DNA from: Lophium mytilinum
Lineage: Eukaryota > Ascomycota > Dothideomycetes > Mytilinidiales > Mytilinidiaceae
Assembly: GCA_010093605.1 (NCBI GenBank)
Contig: MU004195.1
Span: forward strand, 808,708 to 872,707
Direction: 5' to 3'
Length of the DNA stretch: 64,000 nt
Positions 1 through 11,296 of the stretch are shown here, in pieces. The notes under the pieces were generated by a model. It was not told the origin of the DNA, did no database searches, and saw nothing but the letters and a program-made list of their open reading frames with translations. The number at the start of each line of letters is the position of its first letter. Within the stretch, counting starts at the first letter, position 1. A program made the position numbers and the translations under genes.

Positions 1-840
1 TCGATGCCTCCGAAATCGCGTGTTTGGACACCCAGAAGCTCTGCTTGGAAGGCTTGATCATAAACCGAATATGATCATCCGGTCTCCACCTGCCAGAATT
101 AGACAAACCTGGAAGAGCTCTTGCACGTATCAAGCTCGAACTACTTACCGGTCTAAAGGAGGTAGCTCGGATGATCCTGACGGCGGCATCGCGAAGGAAA
201 GCTAATGTTCGCTACTGTAGACTCTACGTGGCTCTGCACCTATGGTCGGTTAGGGATCACGGCCAACTTTGAGACTCGCCCTCGATTTCGAATGTGAAGA
301 GGGCACGGTTGTCAGATATCTACAGTTTACTTCGAAGGCCGGGTTCATGATATAGCTAATAGCCAGGTCAAGTTTGCGAAGCTTGTCGTCGTCTGAACCA
401 CAAGCATGAAGTTTTCATCAAGCAACTAGAGTGTCTTCAATACTTGTGTTTGCGTAGCCTCTGTGGCCGAAGGACGTAGAAAGTCAGGTCTATCCTACGT
501 GATCTGCTAGAGATTGCTACTGATAGACACGAGTCGTATTTTTGCTTGAGCTAGCACTTTCCAGAGTGGCGTGTGCTTGAATGTTCCATATGCCGAGACA
601 TCAAAGAACAACAACGAAAATAACAGAGTTAATCTGTTTGATATCAGACAACTGCTGAAAAATGTGCCACATGCTTGAAGTCAAAGTGCTTTGAACAGCA
701 AACTCAGAGTAATTATTTCTTGAATGTTTCCCACCAAGTTCGCTCACTCTCAAGCCTAGCTCCACCTGGACTGCGCATTGGGAACCACTCCACGCGGATC
801 GCCGAAAGCAAAACACCGGACCACCGCACCCAACGTCAAG
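1..840. other. left-edge stretch with no recognised gene
   Basis: I find no coding signal that I trust here. A 61-codon open frame at 20-205 has no recognisable content. The part from about 675 is open in the same frame as the BTB exon downstream and may include its 5' leader. Confidence 0.4.
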
Positions 841-1768
841 ATGTCCTAATCACCATTGCCGAAGAACTTCCAGGACCCGCCAGAACTCGCACGGTAAGTG
901 TCCCACCACCGAAACTTCCTCGTGTTCGAGCTTCTCTAATATCCGGTAGTTGGAAGCGATATGACCATGTAGCGTGCGAAGTCGGACTGCCAGGCGAAGA
1001 GAAAGAAAGATTCATGATCTCCAGGAACGCAGTAGGCGAAGTGTGGGAGCCGACATCACCGTTCCGCAGACGGCTCGAAACCCCCCAGGACACCTCGCCC
1101 GATGGTGTGGTAGTCCTGGACGATATTAGCGTCCCAACATTCAAAATCGTCTACATGTGGCTTCGGTGGGATTTCAGCGAAGAGTTGATTCTCTGCCACA
1201 TCGCGAGGTTCAGAGCAGCACGCCACAGAGCTAGCAACGGAAGAGGCATAACGCGCGCAAACGAAATGTAGACGACGAGCCACAAACCTACAACCCTCCC
1301 GAGCTTCCAGGCGTCGATCGGGCATTCGATGAGCTGTTCGACGCCTACGTCTTTGCAACGACATACGACTGCAAGGGCCTGCGCAAGAAGATTGTTTCCC
1401 AGCTGGAGGATTGCTGGGGTTCCGACACAAAAGTCCCGAGCGCGAGCATCTTGACCAGTATCAGCCAAAAGCTCTCTTGTCACTCGCCGTTGACGCAGTT
1501 CTTCTTCTTTGCGTGGGCAAAAGATGTGAATCCGGAAAGGTTGGACCAAGATGACCGACGCGAGATCGAATCATTGCCTCCCGACTTTCTTTATGAGTGG
1601 TTGGTCGTAGAGAAGCGAGTTTCCATGGCTAGAGAAAAGGATATTACGGGCGGGAAATGGTCGGACGCAACAGCGATGCTTGAGGCTATGGACCCATGCC
1701 AATGGCATGAGCATGGGGACGACGAAGACGAGGAGGAGGAATGTCGAGAGGCGCGTGAAGAGGATTAA
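841..1768 (+). CDS. BTB/POZ-domain protein, 5' end unresolved
   Basis: The segment from about 950 encodes a BTB/POZ-like fold: a strand-rich stretch with VACEVGLPG, then PFRRRLE, then GVVVLDDISVPTFKIVYMWL, which matches the usual pattern of a buried core followed by a Leu-Asp-Asp strand and a helix. After an intron near 1184-1245 the frame changes to 1247-1768, giving ELFDAYVFATTYDC, the helix that follows BTB in the large fungal family of small BTB proteins, and a highly acidic tail (DDEDEEEE). A likely first intron is 894-949 (GTAAGT, CTAAT branch, TAG). The frame that joins to it has an ATG at 841, but a TAA follows two codons later, so either the start exon lies elsewhere or the gene is damaged. 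Such proteins are usually substrate adaptors or interaction modules, but the role here is unknown. Confidence 0.5.
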
Positions 1769-2916
1769 TTTCTGGCAGTGACATAGCTGGAGAATATTGC
1801 AAAGTCTTCGTGTGTAGAGTGTGGTGCGATCGAAAAGGAACTAGAAGCTTCAATCAGTAAATGAACATATGCGACAAGCACTCCGCATAAGCTCTCAACC
1901 CCAACATGGCTATGCGAGCGGATGATTCCCCTCCAGCGGCACGCTACTAACCTCCTCTAGCCTGCCGCAGGACATCCAACCGTATCATGATATCCTCACC
2001 ACTAATCTGCACAACGTCCACGCGCACCCCATCAGCATTACAGGTTGCCTCGTACAACGTCGTTCGTATAACGTCGGATGGGATGCCGACCGGCGGGGCT
2101 GCGCGCCTGGTTGGGGCAACCTAGCCGATGGTAGAGTAAAAGGTAACACCGGCCGGTATGGAAGCCTAACCCCCGTACTCTGGGCTCGTGACCAGGTAAA
2201 TGACGCTGCGAAGGGTGAGCATTGGTAGATCGGGTTGATTGGGACATGCCTAAACGAGTTAATGCCGCATTAGCTCCGAGAAGTCTTGATATTGAGGTGG
2301 GGAAGTGTGACGGAGGAAGACGGGATCCGAAGAAACAGGTGTCAACGTCTGATAGTAGCGGTGTCGGGAAAATGATATCATGAGACTTAACAGGACATTC
2401 AGCTTCTCACTCGCCTCACTCGCTCCTCCACTCCACGGACACACACACCGAATGGAAAGTTGTCTGATTTTGAGTATTGTACATGCCGCCCTGCTCGGTT
2501 ATCGTACACATCATCCCGAGGAACATCATCAAGCGGGAACTCATTCATCACACCAGATTGCCATGACTCATTGAATTCGTGACTGCCGTTACCGACTCCA
2601 AAGTCCGATGCAAAAAAGCCTAAGTGAACAGTGCCGCTTCCTTCCAAGCTAACACAACTTGCTTTTCCAAATTGTCTGACAAAAAGTGCTTTTTGGATCC
2701 TTCCAGGATTGGACATCCAGTGCAAAAATCGGCCCACATGCTGGTGGCACCGAGCGAACAAGAGCAATCATGATACAAGAAAAGAAATCAGGTGCTTAGC
2801 GAACATCGACTGGCCGCGGCCCGAATGGGATTGAGGGGATCTTGTCGGCGAAAACGAGTCTTCCGGTGTATCGAGAGTTTGGCAGGCGATCGTAGGCGAA
2901 GCGAGTGATGGGGAGC
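1769..2916. other. intergenic, no gene recognised
   Basis: There are several short open frames on both strands (for example 2399-2767 minus), but none shows domain-like composition, a plausible start context or consistent splicing. It would serve as the 3' flank of the two genes that converge on it. Confidence 0.4.
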
Positions 2917-3925
2917 TTAGTTGGGGCAGGAAGCCTGGACGTGGCCCGGCTGCTTGCACTTGTAGCAGACGCGCTCGTTGGAGGTCTCGGATGGGCAGTC
3001 GCGGCTAAGATGACCGACTTCGCCGCCTGAGAGCGATTCAGCGTTAGCAAGCTGTTTGGAAAAAGTGATGAGTGGGCTTACAGTTGTAGCACTTCTGGCC
3101 TTGAGTGCAGTCGCGCGACATATGTCCATAGCCACCGCAGGAGTAGCAAGTTGTCTGACGCTGTCCTCCTCCATAGCCACCGGCTCCTCCGCCGTATCCT
3201 CCTCCGCCGTATCCACCTGGGGCGCCGCCGTAGCTACCTCCGCCATTCTGAGTGCATGAGCGAGCGATGTGGCCGACCTTGCCACACTTGTAGCATTCCT
3301 GGCCCGAGCTACCGGCTCCACCACCGTAGCCGCCGGCAGCGGCCTCCTGGGGGCAGTCACGCGAAACGTGACCGGTCTGACCGCATCGGTAGCACGTCTT
3401 CTCGGCCTGGGGCTGGGTGCATTCGCGGCTAAGATGGCCCTTCTCGCCACAGTTGTAGCAAGTAGGGTTGCCCTTGGACGGGCAGTCGCGCGCTTGGTGG
3501 GTCGTGTCGCCGCCTTGACACCATTAGTATTGACCTCCACAGTTTGTAATTGCAGCAAAACTTCAGCAAAGTGCAAGCAACAAGAGCGAGTAGAGTGGAG
3601 TCCTTGGAACCTCGAGACCTTTGGTTGCGCTTGCATACAGCAAAGGTTCTCGAAGTGGCAATTTCCCGACAGGATTGGCTGGGATGACGAGCTCGTAGCA
3701 AAACAGATGGTGAACAAGGGGTGGAGTCGAGCTTGACATGGGGCGTTGAATCGAGGGTCGGGTTCGTGATACATGACTTGAAGGGCAAACAAAGACCATT
3801 GTCGTTGCGAATGTCGCGCGAAGAGAGGCGGGGAAAGCAAAATTCGAGCGGATCGAGGGCTGTTAGTACGTACAGTTGTAGCAACCGCGTCCTCCGCCTG
3901 GGGCAGCACCAGCGTTGAAATCCAT
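2917..3925 (-). CDS. CCHC zinc-knuckle nucleic-acid-binding protein (CNBP/Byr3/Gis2 type)
   Basis: Three exons (3925-3874, 3513-3083, 3027-2917) give 197 aa. The protein is little more than seven CCHC knuckles (C-X2-C-X4-H-X4-C), for example [42 protein letters not shown] and the last one, [14 protein letters not shown]. Between knuckles four and five lies a Gly-Tyr-rich RGG-like linker. This is the architecture of budding-yeast Gis2, fission-yeast Byr3 and animal CNBP, which bind single-stranded G-rich RNA or DNA and associate with translating ribosomes. Both introns interrupt the Cys-Tyr-Asn-Cys motif of a knuckle. The first intron is unusually long for this window (360 bp), the second is 55 bp. 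The start [12 protein letters not shown] is the only ATG fitting the first knuckle. Confidence 0.88.
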
Positions 3926-3947
3926 ACTGGAAATTGTGCTTCAATTG

Positions 3948-4016
3948 CTGTCAGTGATGGGTCCGCGTGAAAAGCGCGACGCCCGACTTTTGTCGGATGC
4001 TTGTTGATGGACTCAC
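3948..4016 (-). other. 5'-UTR intron of the zinc-knuckle gene
   Basis: On the minus strand GTGAGT (from 4016) pairs with CACTGACAG (ending 3948), 22 bases upstream of the ATG. This gives a 69-bp intron in the leader. Leader introns are common in highly expressed fungal RNA-binding and translation genes. Upstream of it, 4030-4630 holds C/T-rich sequence that looks like the promoter and leader, and no gene. Confidence 0.6.
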
Positions 4017-4631
4017 TTGGGTTGAGGTTGCTGGTGGCGAAGTGATAGTTAAGAAGCTGTTGATTGCTGTTAGCCAAACGGTCTCCACTCGAGCGAGTGT
4101 TGTAAGGCGACGGTGGTGGCGGTGATGGTGACGGGCGGTAAAGTGGTGAAAGTCGGCTCGTGAGTTTTTTTGAGGAGTGCCCCGTCGGCTGCGCTAGTCC
4201 TAAGGTGGCTAGCGAACCGCGGTTAAGCCGGGAGTCGCCGTTGGCTTTGTTTGATGACCAGGGGCCGCTGGAATGACGGCAGATTCCTCCATCAAGAAGC
4301 AGAAAAATGTTGACATGCAAACAAGTGATGGATTTCAAGCCTGAACGTCGTGAGAAATGTGAAGTGAAATGAAAGTGCCACATGCGCCTTTCCTTTCCGT
4401 TCCTTTTCTTGGTAATTAGTACAGCGGGAACATGCAGACGGGAAACTAGCTGGGCACGTGCTGGGATAGCCCAGCGGGTTTGGGGGGCAGACTGTTCAAG
4501 ATATAGAATATTGAACTGCTTGCGCATGGGAAGATGTCACTTAAGACAAACTGTATACTCACTTGGTGCCTGCGGTATGAGCGGGAACAGGTATGTACGT
4601 CTTTCACTGGGGTATCTAATGCTGGCTGGGA

Positions 4632-6416
4632 TCATGTGAAATCATATACAACTAACGCCTGACTGCCTTGGCTCTTTTCCCGCAGAACAATGACATTTTC
4701 GTCATCGAATCCCACCCATCCACGAGTCACAGACATGCTCTCCATCTTATGCTCCAGGGCAAGTCCTGAGCCGGATCCCCGTTGAAGGATCGCATCAGAT
4801 ATAGCGGCTAGATTCTGGGAAGCCACGCCATTCTCAGGTCTGAGTCGCACGCTGAGCTCTCCAGTAACTAGCTTCCTCCTGGTGGCCGACGACGCCATTC
4901 CTCCTTCCAATTCCCATACGCGTAATTCATCCCCGTGGCTGCTCACAGACACAGCCTTGCCCCTTCCACCAACGTAAGCGCCAGAGACGGAGGAAGTGTG
5001 ACCCCACAACCGGCTTCCTGGGCCAATGGATAGCGAAGAAGACGTGGATGTGACCAGGTATAGCGTAAGAGTGTTGTCTGGATGCGACACCAAAAGATAT
5101 GGATGAGAGTAGGATAGTGACGTGGGTTTGGCGTGTGCGTCCCGAGACCCAAACGACGAGTCCTGAGCTGACACCATACTTGGCGAAGATGGTCGCGTTG
5201 ACGGCGAGGAGAACGACCCTCTGCGAGCGAGAGAATGAAAGTTGTCGTTCGCAGCAGACGCTAGTCTTGATTCGATCAATTCTCCATCAGATGTCAATCG
5301 CATCTCTTGAATTCCCACTGACCATCCGGAAAGGTATGTCGGCACAGAGTATGCAATAGAAGCTATTATGCTGCCTGATGCTGGTCGGATGGTAAGTGAC
5401 AGCGGTAAGCTGACAGTATGTGACCGCAGAGAGTAGAGCAACCGTGGTGGTTCAAGCGTGTCTTGTCCCCGGTCGTCCTTTTCTGCTTCTGGGAATTTGT
5501 ACAATGAAAGGAGTTGCCCTTCTGTCATGGTAACGAGATACGGCGATGCGTACGCAACTGCTGAGAGCATTCCGTTCGATGACCGAGGGTGGCGGTAAAC
5601 TTCGAGGAAACGGCCCGCGTCTGTCCTAAGCTCGTAAATGCAGAAGTGACCGTCCTCAAAACCAACAACAAGTCGGTGACGGTCCATAGATAGGTCTTGT
5701 GGATCCACTGCCAATGAGGTCGGATTGCGGTCCGCTTGCGTCTCGAGTTCTACCGTGGCGATAAGTTTGCGGTCTTTCTTGGAAGACCAAGCTCGGAGCC
5801 CTGCGATTGAGTCCACTGTATACACAACGCCATCATGCATGCGTACTATCAGCGGCGGGGCCGGTGGCTTCTCCGTGACAGAAATCTCCCGGACAGCACA
5901 TTTCCCTTGCGACCAATTGTCGCGTAATTTGTATTGCCGTTTCCAGTTTGTCTCTTGCCCTCTCCGCACTAGATGCTCGTCGTCTAGCCACTTGGACAGT
6001 TTCGAAGAATAGAATAAGTGATTAGAGGACATGCTGGGGTCTTTGATGCCCGGTAGTCGAGACGCTCTGGGGCGTACAAAGCGGTTGTAGTATGCCGCCT
6101 TCCATAGTTGTGAATCGCCGGCTATCGCGTGGAATTTATGGGACAACCTACGTATTTCAGCACCTGAGTACGAAGAGTGTATGAGTGCGACTTACCTTTG
6201 ACAGAGACCCAAAGTTGACGTGGGAACGAAGGATAGTATTCGGAGGAGTAGCTCGTCGCTGAGCTGTGAGAGTCGATCGATCGAGTCTATGCGGCGAACT
6301 TTAAGTTCTCGTCCTAGAGGACCGTCTCCATCATATGCACGCTTTGCCATGGTGTCGGAGTTTGGTTGTGATCTTGTAGAGGGGTGCCATCCAAGAGTTG
6401 ATGTCCGAGAAGTCAA
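4632..6416 (-). CDS. F-box protein with WD40-like beta-propeller
   Basis: Two exons (6416-6196 and 6147-4632, a 48-bp intron with GTAAGT and TAG) give about 578 aa. Residues about 48-95 form an F-box: LSQLSDELLLRILSFVP, then LGLCQRLSHKFHAIAGD and QLWKAAYYNRF, the usual L-P-E-I-L-like start and W-K end. The remainder is a long beta-rich region with blade-like repeats (VVYTVDSIAGLRAWS, LVVGFEDGHFCIYEL, GKAVSVSSHGDELRVWEL), consistent with a degenerate propeller. A Ser/Pro-rich insert lies around residues 380-410. F-box/propeller proteins are substrate receptors of SCF ubiquitin ligases, and fission yeast Pof10 has the same order. An alternative start at 6350 (MAKRAYDGDG) would shorten it by 22 residues. 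It shares a divergent promoter with the CtIP/Sae2 homologue. Confidence 0.8.
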
Positions 6417-6805
6417 TCACGCTGGGCATGGAAAGAAGTGGCACTCTCATCAATATTTATCTTTTGCACATCTGCTGCCACTGTCTGGAGTGTTACAACG
6501 ATTTTCCAGATAGGGCAAAGCGATGAGGAATTATCTCATTCGTATTCCCGAAAATGCATTAAGCCCCACAAACAGCGGTGCATAAGAGGCAGAATGCGGG
6601 TTGAGCATGCCACCTTTCTCATGCCCCGCGCGGTGAATATAGCGTCTTGGCAACTATCACGTGCTCGCGGGTCACCGTGCTTTTAGCTGCCTCGGAGCTA
6701 TGTGCGCTCTCGACAACAACTATACACCACACCACATTAGGAGTGACCGCCACACTTCGACAGCTCGACGCGTTCAATTATCTGTTATCGCACGCCGGAC
6801 ATGCA
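6417..6805. promoter_or_regulatory. divergent promoter of the F-box and CtIP/Sae2-type genes
   Basis: This gap of 389 bases separates the minus-strand F-box start (6416) from the plus-strand start at 6806. No open frame in it is credible, so both genes must be driven from here. Confidence 0.55.
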
Positions 6806-9647
6806 ATGGAGAAGCCGGGTGGTGGGTGGCTCGAGATATACAAGAATGCGGTAACTACCGACCGGGCACGCGTTGATGAGGTGGCGTTCAACATCCTGGA
6901 GGCAGAAATATCGCGTCGTAAGTCGATTCCACTATACACGAAATCTTTTGAATGAACTTCAACTCATATTCGGTCACCTAGGAGATGAAGAAAAGCAAAG
7001 CCTCACAGACCACATTTCTGAACTTGTCATCAAGAACGCCCAACTCGTTCAAGATAATAACAGATTGAAAGATCAGCTGTCTATTGCTCACTCTGGAGTA
7101 GTACCCCCAAATGAAAAGAACCTCTCTAGCAGAGACGTTCAAGAAGACACGAGAGGAGAAAAGGACAAGGCCGTTCCATACGAGGACTATGCCAATCTCA
7201 CATCAAGACTAGAGGAGCTCCGGACGCGAAACGTTACCACCGAGAAAACCTTGGAAGATGCCATCAATGAAAACGAACGTCTCATAAAGAAAGTAAAACT
7301 TTGGGACCAGAAATTTCACACGTTGAAAACCAGTTGTAAAGAATGGCATGCTTACGGACAAAGAATGAAGCAGGCGTATGATGAGCTGAGAGCAAACCCC
7401 ATTCTCCAGTCCACCTTTCCCATTTCAGCTGCCACCAATGGAGCAGCGCCGATCTCAAAGCTCTCAGCTATTACTACTCTCCCAACAACTCCTTCGGACT
7501 TGGCCAGTTCGCCAGCACCGCATCTGCTTTTGAATGCTGGGGATAGATTGTGTCCCATTGATGAGATCCCACAAGTCGCTCTATCCACAGAGGAAACTAA
7601 GCAGCTGAATACCCCGACCCTGGCACGGAGTATCAATGATCGGCCAAAGCCCGGGGAGACAACCGAACTCCCTCCAACAGTGCCTAGTGAAGCTCATGCC
7701 ACCCTTGCCAATGCCTCTAGGGATAGTGGTCCTTATAAGGATACCAAAGAACTACATCAATACATTTCTGCGCACTGGGTTGAGGTGAAGGGCCGAGACC
7801 TTAAACGTGTAAAGGAAATTGTTCGGCGAAGTGACCCTGAGATGGGGAGGAAGCTAGCCCTGGACCGGCTTTCCCGAGAGAGTCTGGAGGAGCTGTATAC
7901 GCATGTGCGGGAAGTTGTTGGAAGGCGGTCCTTGGAACTCGATTTTGAAACATCGAGTGCTGGCGAGCATACCGAGTCCGAAAAAGGGTCATTTCAGAAC
8001 TCATCGACCATTTTCGAGGCAATGCCAAACGGCGAACCTCCAAATACACACAGAGATCACGGTATCAGTATCACGGACTTTGCGTTTGACACATCGAGTG
8101 TCGCTGGACCTCCGATATCTGAGATCTTGCCGTCGAGTCAAACCACCCAGGACGATGCAGCCACTGAAGAAGGGACTGTCATCCAGCCGATAGATCAAGA
8201 CGATGACGACGATTTACCAGTCTTTGTATCCGCGAAATCTCTCAAGCGAAAGAGGCGAGGGCCAGATCCTGTCGAAGTGATCAACCACAATCACGTACGA
8301 CAGGGTGGATCCGCCACGCCAATCCAAGTGAAGGACGAACCGCACAGCAGCCCACCAGTTCTTCCACGTTCACCGAGAAGATTGGATCGGACCGAGACGC
8401 TTGATCTCGATGAGCTGGGGTTCAGAATCGCCACACCACGGAAACCGGCATTGCATCCAATCCTTAGTCCTGGTACAACCAAGGGGTCTATTCGATCGCT
8501 AGCACTCCAGAAACTCCGCCATGAACGATCTACCAGCGAGCCAGCTGTCAAAGATGAACCCAGTTTCGACTATCAGCCTTTCGTCAGACCGTTTGAAGCA
8601 GCAGCCGGCCCGACATATCTAGATAATGTAGACACAGCTGCAGAGGATCGGGCGAACAGCGCACCTGCTGAAACCCAGCAACTGAAACACGCAGCCGCAA
8701 CAACACGCGTTCTGAAAGAACTGGATCCAAATACTAAGATCCTCTTCGAAAGCAGCGACCAGGAGCCTCTCCGGAAGCGAAGGCGCGAAGCAATCCAAGC
8801 TGTTAGGAATACCCCAACAAGCAAACGCGAAATTGCTGATGACGGACGAGGGCATTTTGGTGTTACTGAGCAGCTACAACGGCATATTGGCCGCAGTGCT
8901 CTTACAAACGCTCGTACTCCGGCTAGACAGTCCAAAATTCGTTCTTCTATACAGAATCCAACGCCACCTACGACTGGAAAATCTCGCTCTGCTCGCGACA
9001 AATTAGCAGCTCAGGCGACCCCAACTACTAGATCCGCATTGAGCCACCCGCCGGAGTCACCCGCATCTCGTCCAGGTTCGCGAACATCGCAACCTCCTCT
9101 CCGTTCTCGTCCTATCGAGCAGCTCACCCTAGACCACTTCAAGCCAAATCCGACCTATAACCAAGGGCTCGACTATGCCTTTGTCGAGACTGTTCGCGGA
9201 CGGGATGCTCGAAAATGCCTGCCAGGGTGCACGAAGCCCGAATGCTGTGGCTCAGCTTTCCGGGCCCTCGCAATGGCTGCTCCAACCCTAGCAGCCCCAA
9301 GAGGTCTCTTCGACGGGGACGATGAAGTGGATGACGAAACACGCTTGCTGAAAGACTATATGGGCGATGCATATAGCGCAGTACGGATTAGCCGCATGTC
9401 GACCGACGAAAAGGAAGAGCTGCTACTCCAGGCGCGAACCCGTCTGCTTGCAGACAGGCATGGCAGACATAAGCAGGCTTATGAACGACAATCGACGCCG
9501 CCAGGCTTTTGGAGAACCGATTTTCCGTCCACGCAGGAGACGGAGAAGGATAGGGAAGAGGCGAGGAAGCTTGACAGGGCTAAGGTTGAAGAGCGGTGGA
9601 GGGACGCGATGAGAGATGGTGGACGGTGGATCTTTAGGGATGAGTGA
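6806..9647 (+). CDS. DNA-end resection factor, CtIP/Sae2/Ctp1 family
   Basis: Two exons (6806-6917, 6982-9647, 64-bp intron) give 925 aa. Residues about 40-160 are a heptad-like coiled coil (DHISELVIKNAQLVQDNNRL and following), the tetramerisation region of the family. The middle is long, polar and rich in S/T-P sites. The C-terminal domain, from about residue 760, carries the family signature: CLPGCTKPECC, then RHGRHKQAY and STPPGFWRTDFPST. The Thr of STPPGFW aligns with the CDK site of human CtIP and yeast Sae2. Known family members activate the Mre11-Rad50 nuclease to clip protein-blocked or hairpin DNA ends and start homologous recombination. The start is the ATG at 6806, which sits in the only frame that splices cleanly. 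At 925 aa it is much longer than Sae2 or Ctp1 and close to animal CtIP. Confidence 0.85.
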
Positions 9648-10456
9648 GTGGCTTTTGTGGGCTGGGACCGCTCGTTTTCGTTATGGGAATTGCTGCATAG
9701 CGCACGCGATTAGTGCATGGAATGGCGTTTCTGCTATTATGCTGCATTTTTGAAGCGCGCATGGTGGTATGGGTCGCAAAGCGGGATTTGGGAGTCTGGG
9801 TGGGCTTCGCTGTTAGGGTGACATCGACGTCATGTCTGCATTTTATTTAGAACGCATTATCTTTCAAATTGCAAGATCATCTTTTAACAGCCCCTTCTTC
9901 TCTCGTTGAAGATTGTTGGATGCAGATTAGCAAACCAGTCCTATAATTCCACGTCAAGGAGGTGAACTGTATGCTAGCTTAGTTTGATAAAAGGATTCAG
10001 TTCTGGGGCGTGAAAATCAGGCGCCGGTTTCAGTAATACTGAGTTGGGATATAGATTGCACCTCTACCGAAAAGAAGAAAATGTTAACATTTACGAAGGA
10101 CGAATCCATCCGTCCTACGCGTCAATTCAAACCTTACATACATAGTAAACTTCAAAATTGTGAAAATAAGTTTATAGTATCCAAGCATTCTTAGAAAAAT
10201 GGGGCTTCTTTACGATCCTGAGACTCTTTTCGTACCCTGTTTCCGTGTCACCAAATGATCTCTCGCTACGCACCCCCTCATGTTCCCTCATACCATCAGG
10301 AGTCAGTCCCTTATTGCAAATCTCACGCCGCACCGTGAATCTTTCTTTACAGCCACAGATCCTCCTTTTTCAGTCCTTTAGTAAATCTGGCTAGGCATAT
10401 CTGTAAAAGAGCTTTTCGTTTCGTCAAAGCGCACGGGGAGCCTTTCACTACCTCTT
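9648..10456. other. AT-rich intergenic stretch
   Basis: There is no coding signal. Composition shifts toward AT from about 9830, on the approach to the transposon scar. Confidence 0.4.
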
Positions 10457-11296
10457 CCTCTACGGCGCCGAAATGAGAGATCGGAATGAGGCACCGTGCG
10501 CACCCCACGACATGAACAACCCCTTAAAATGGGCACCAATTTGGTAGTAAACCTTCCACAAAATAAATAGAGGTAAAGACCAGGGCTGCTATCCAACCAA
10601 CCAACCAATCCGAGTCCTTCAGATTGGTTGAATTGGCGTATTAGTCAGCGAGGGGTTATATCAGTTAGTTGGTTGGCCCAATATTAGCCAATCACCAATC
10701 AATTGGCTAATTAGTATGGTCAATGCATAGTGGTGATGCTTAGCGTAGTATTAAGTTTAAGTGTTAATTTATCTACCCGTTTCTAGCAGCCTTAGTCCTT
10801 ACTTAAATTAACATGTTATTATTTATTTAATAGGAAGGCTACACCTTATAGGAAGGCTGCAGGATTATAGCATAACTGTATAATTATAGTAAGACTGTAA
10901 GATTATAGCAAGACTATAGTATTAAGGTTGTAGGCGGCCCGGGCGCTAAGGCGGTGTAAGGTCATGTGGTGGGCGCTAAGGCGATTTAGGGTCACGTGGT
11001 GACGCATTGGCGTATTAGCTAATACTCCAACTAATCGGAGCCCTCTATATTGGTTGGTTGGCCTATTTTCTAGAGAGAGATTGGTTGGATTGGTTGCTTA
11101 TTAATCAACCAATATTGGCCAATCGCCAATTTAGTTGGTTGGATAGCAGCCCTGGTAAAGACCCTTAGCTTACCTAGCATTATTAGGCTTCAAAATATAA
11201 TTTAATAAAGATTTGGGTGAGTTCTGTTCATTTAGGTGGGGTGCGTTTGGTGTGCACGATGCCTCATTCCGATCGCTCATTTCGGCGCCGAAGAGC
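10457..11296. repeat. inverted-repeat arms flanking the hAT-like MITE
   Basis: Sequence at 10457-10518 recurs in reverse complement at 11221-11296. Both arms share the core GGCGCCGAAATGAG, then GATCGGAATGAGGCA, and then CGCACCCCAC, with a few mismatches and a 10-base gap. With the nested MITE removed, the arms and their inner flanks would form a unit of about 260 bp, so this may be an older foldback element. I see no clear target duplication outside the arms. The right arm includes the last codons and stop of the thioredoxin-like gene. Confidence 0.6.
10581..11154. mobile_element. hAT-like MITE, 574 bp, with 8-bp target duplication
   Basis: The ends are perfect 21-bp inverted repeats starting CAGGGCTGCTATCCAACCAA (10581-10601 and 11134-11154). 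They are flanked by an exact 8-bp direct repeat GTAAAGAC (10573-10580 and 11155-11162). An 8-bp duplication and CAGGG ends are diagnostic of the hAT superfamily. The interior is AT-rich, has no transposase frame and is loaded with subterminal copies of TTGGTTGG, ATTGGC and their complements, typical of hAT transposase-binding regions. Near the middle, two GGGCGCTAAGGCG units (about 10930-11000) form an imperfect tandem repeat. The perfect ends and intact duplication suggest a fairly recent insertion. Confidence 0.82.
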
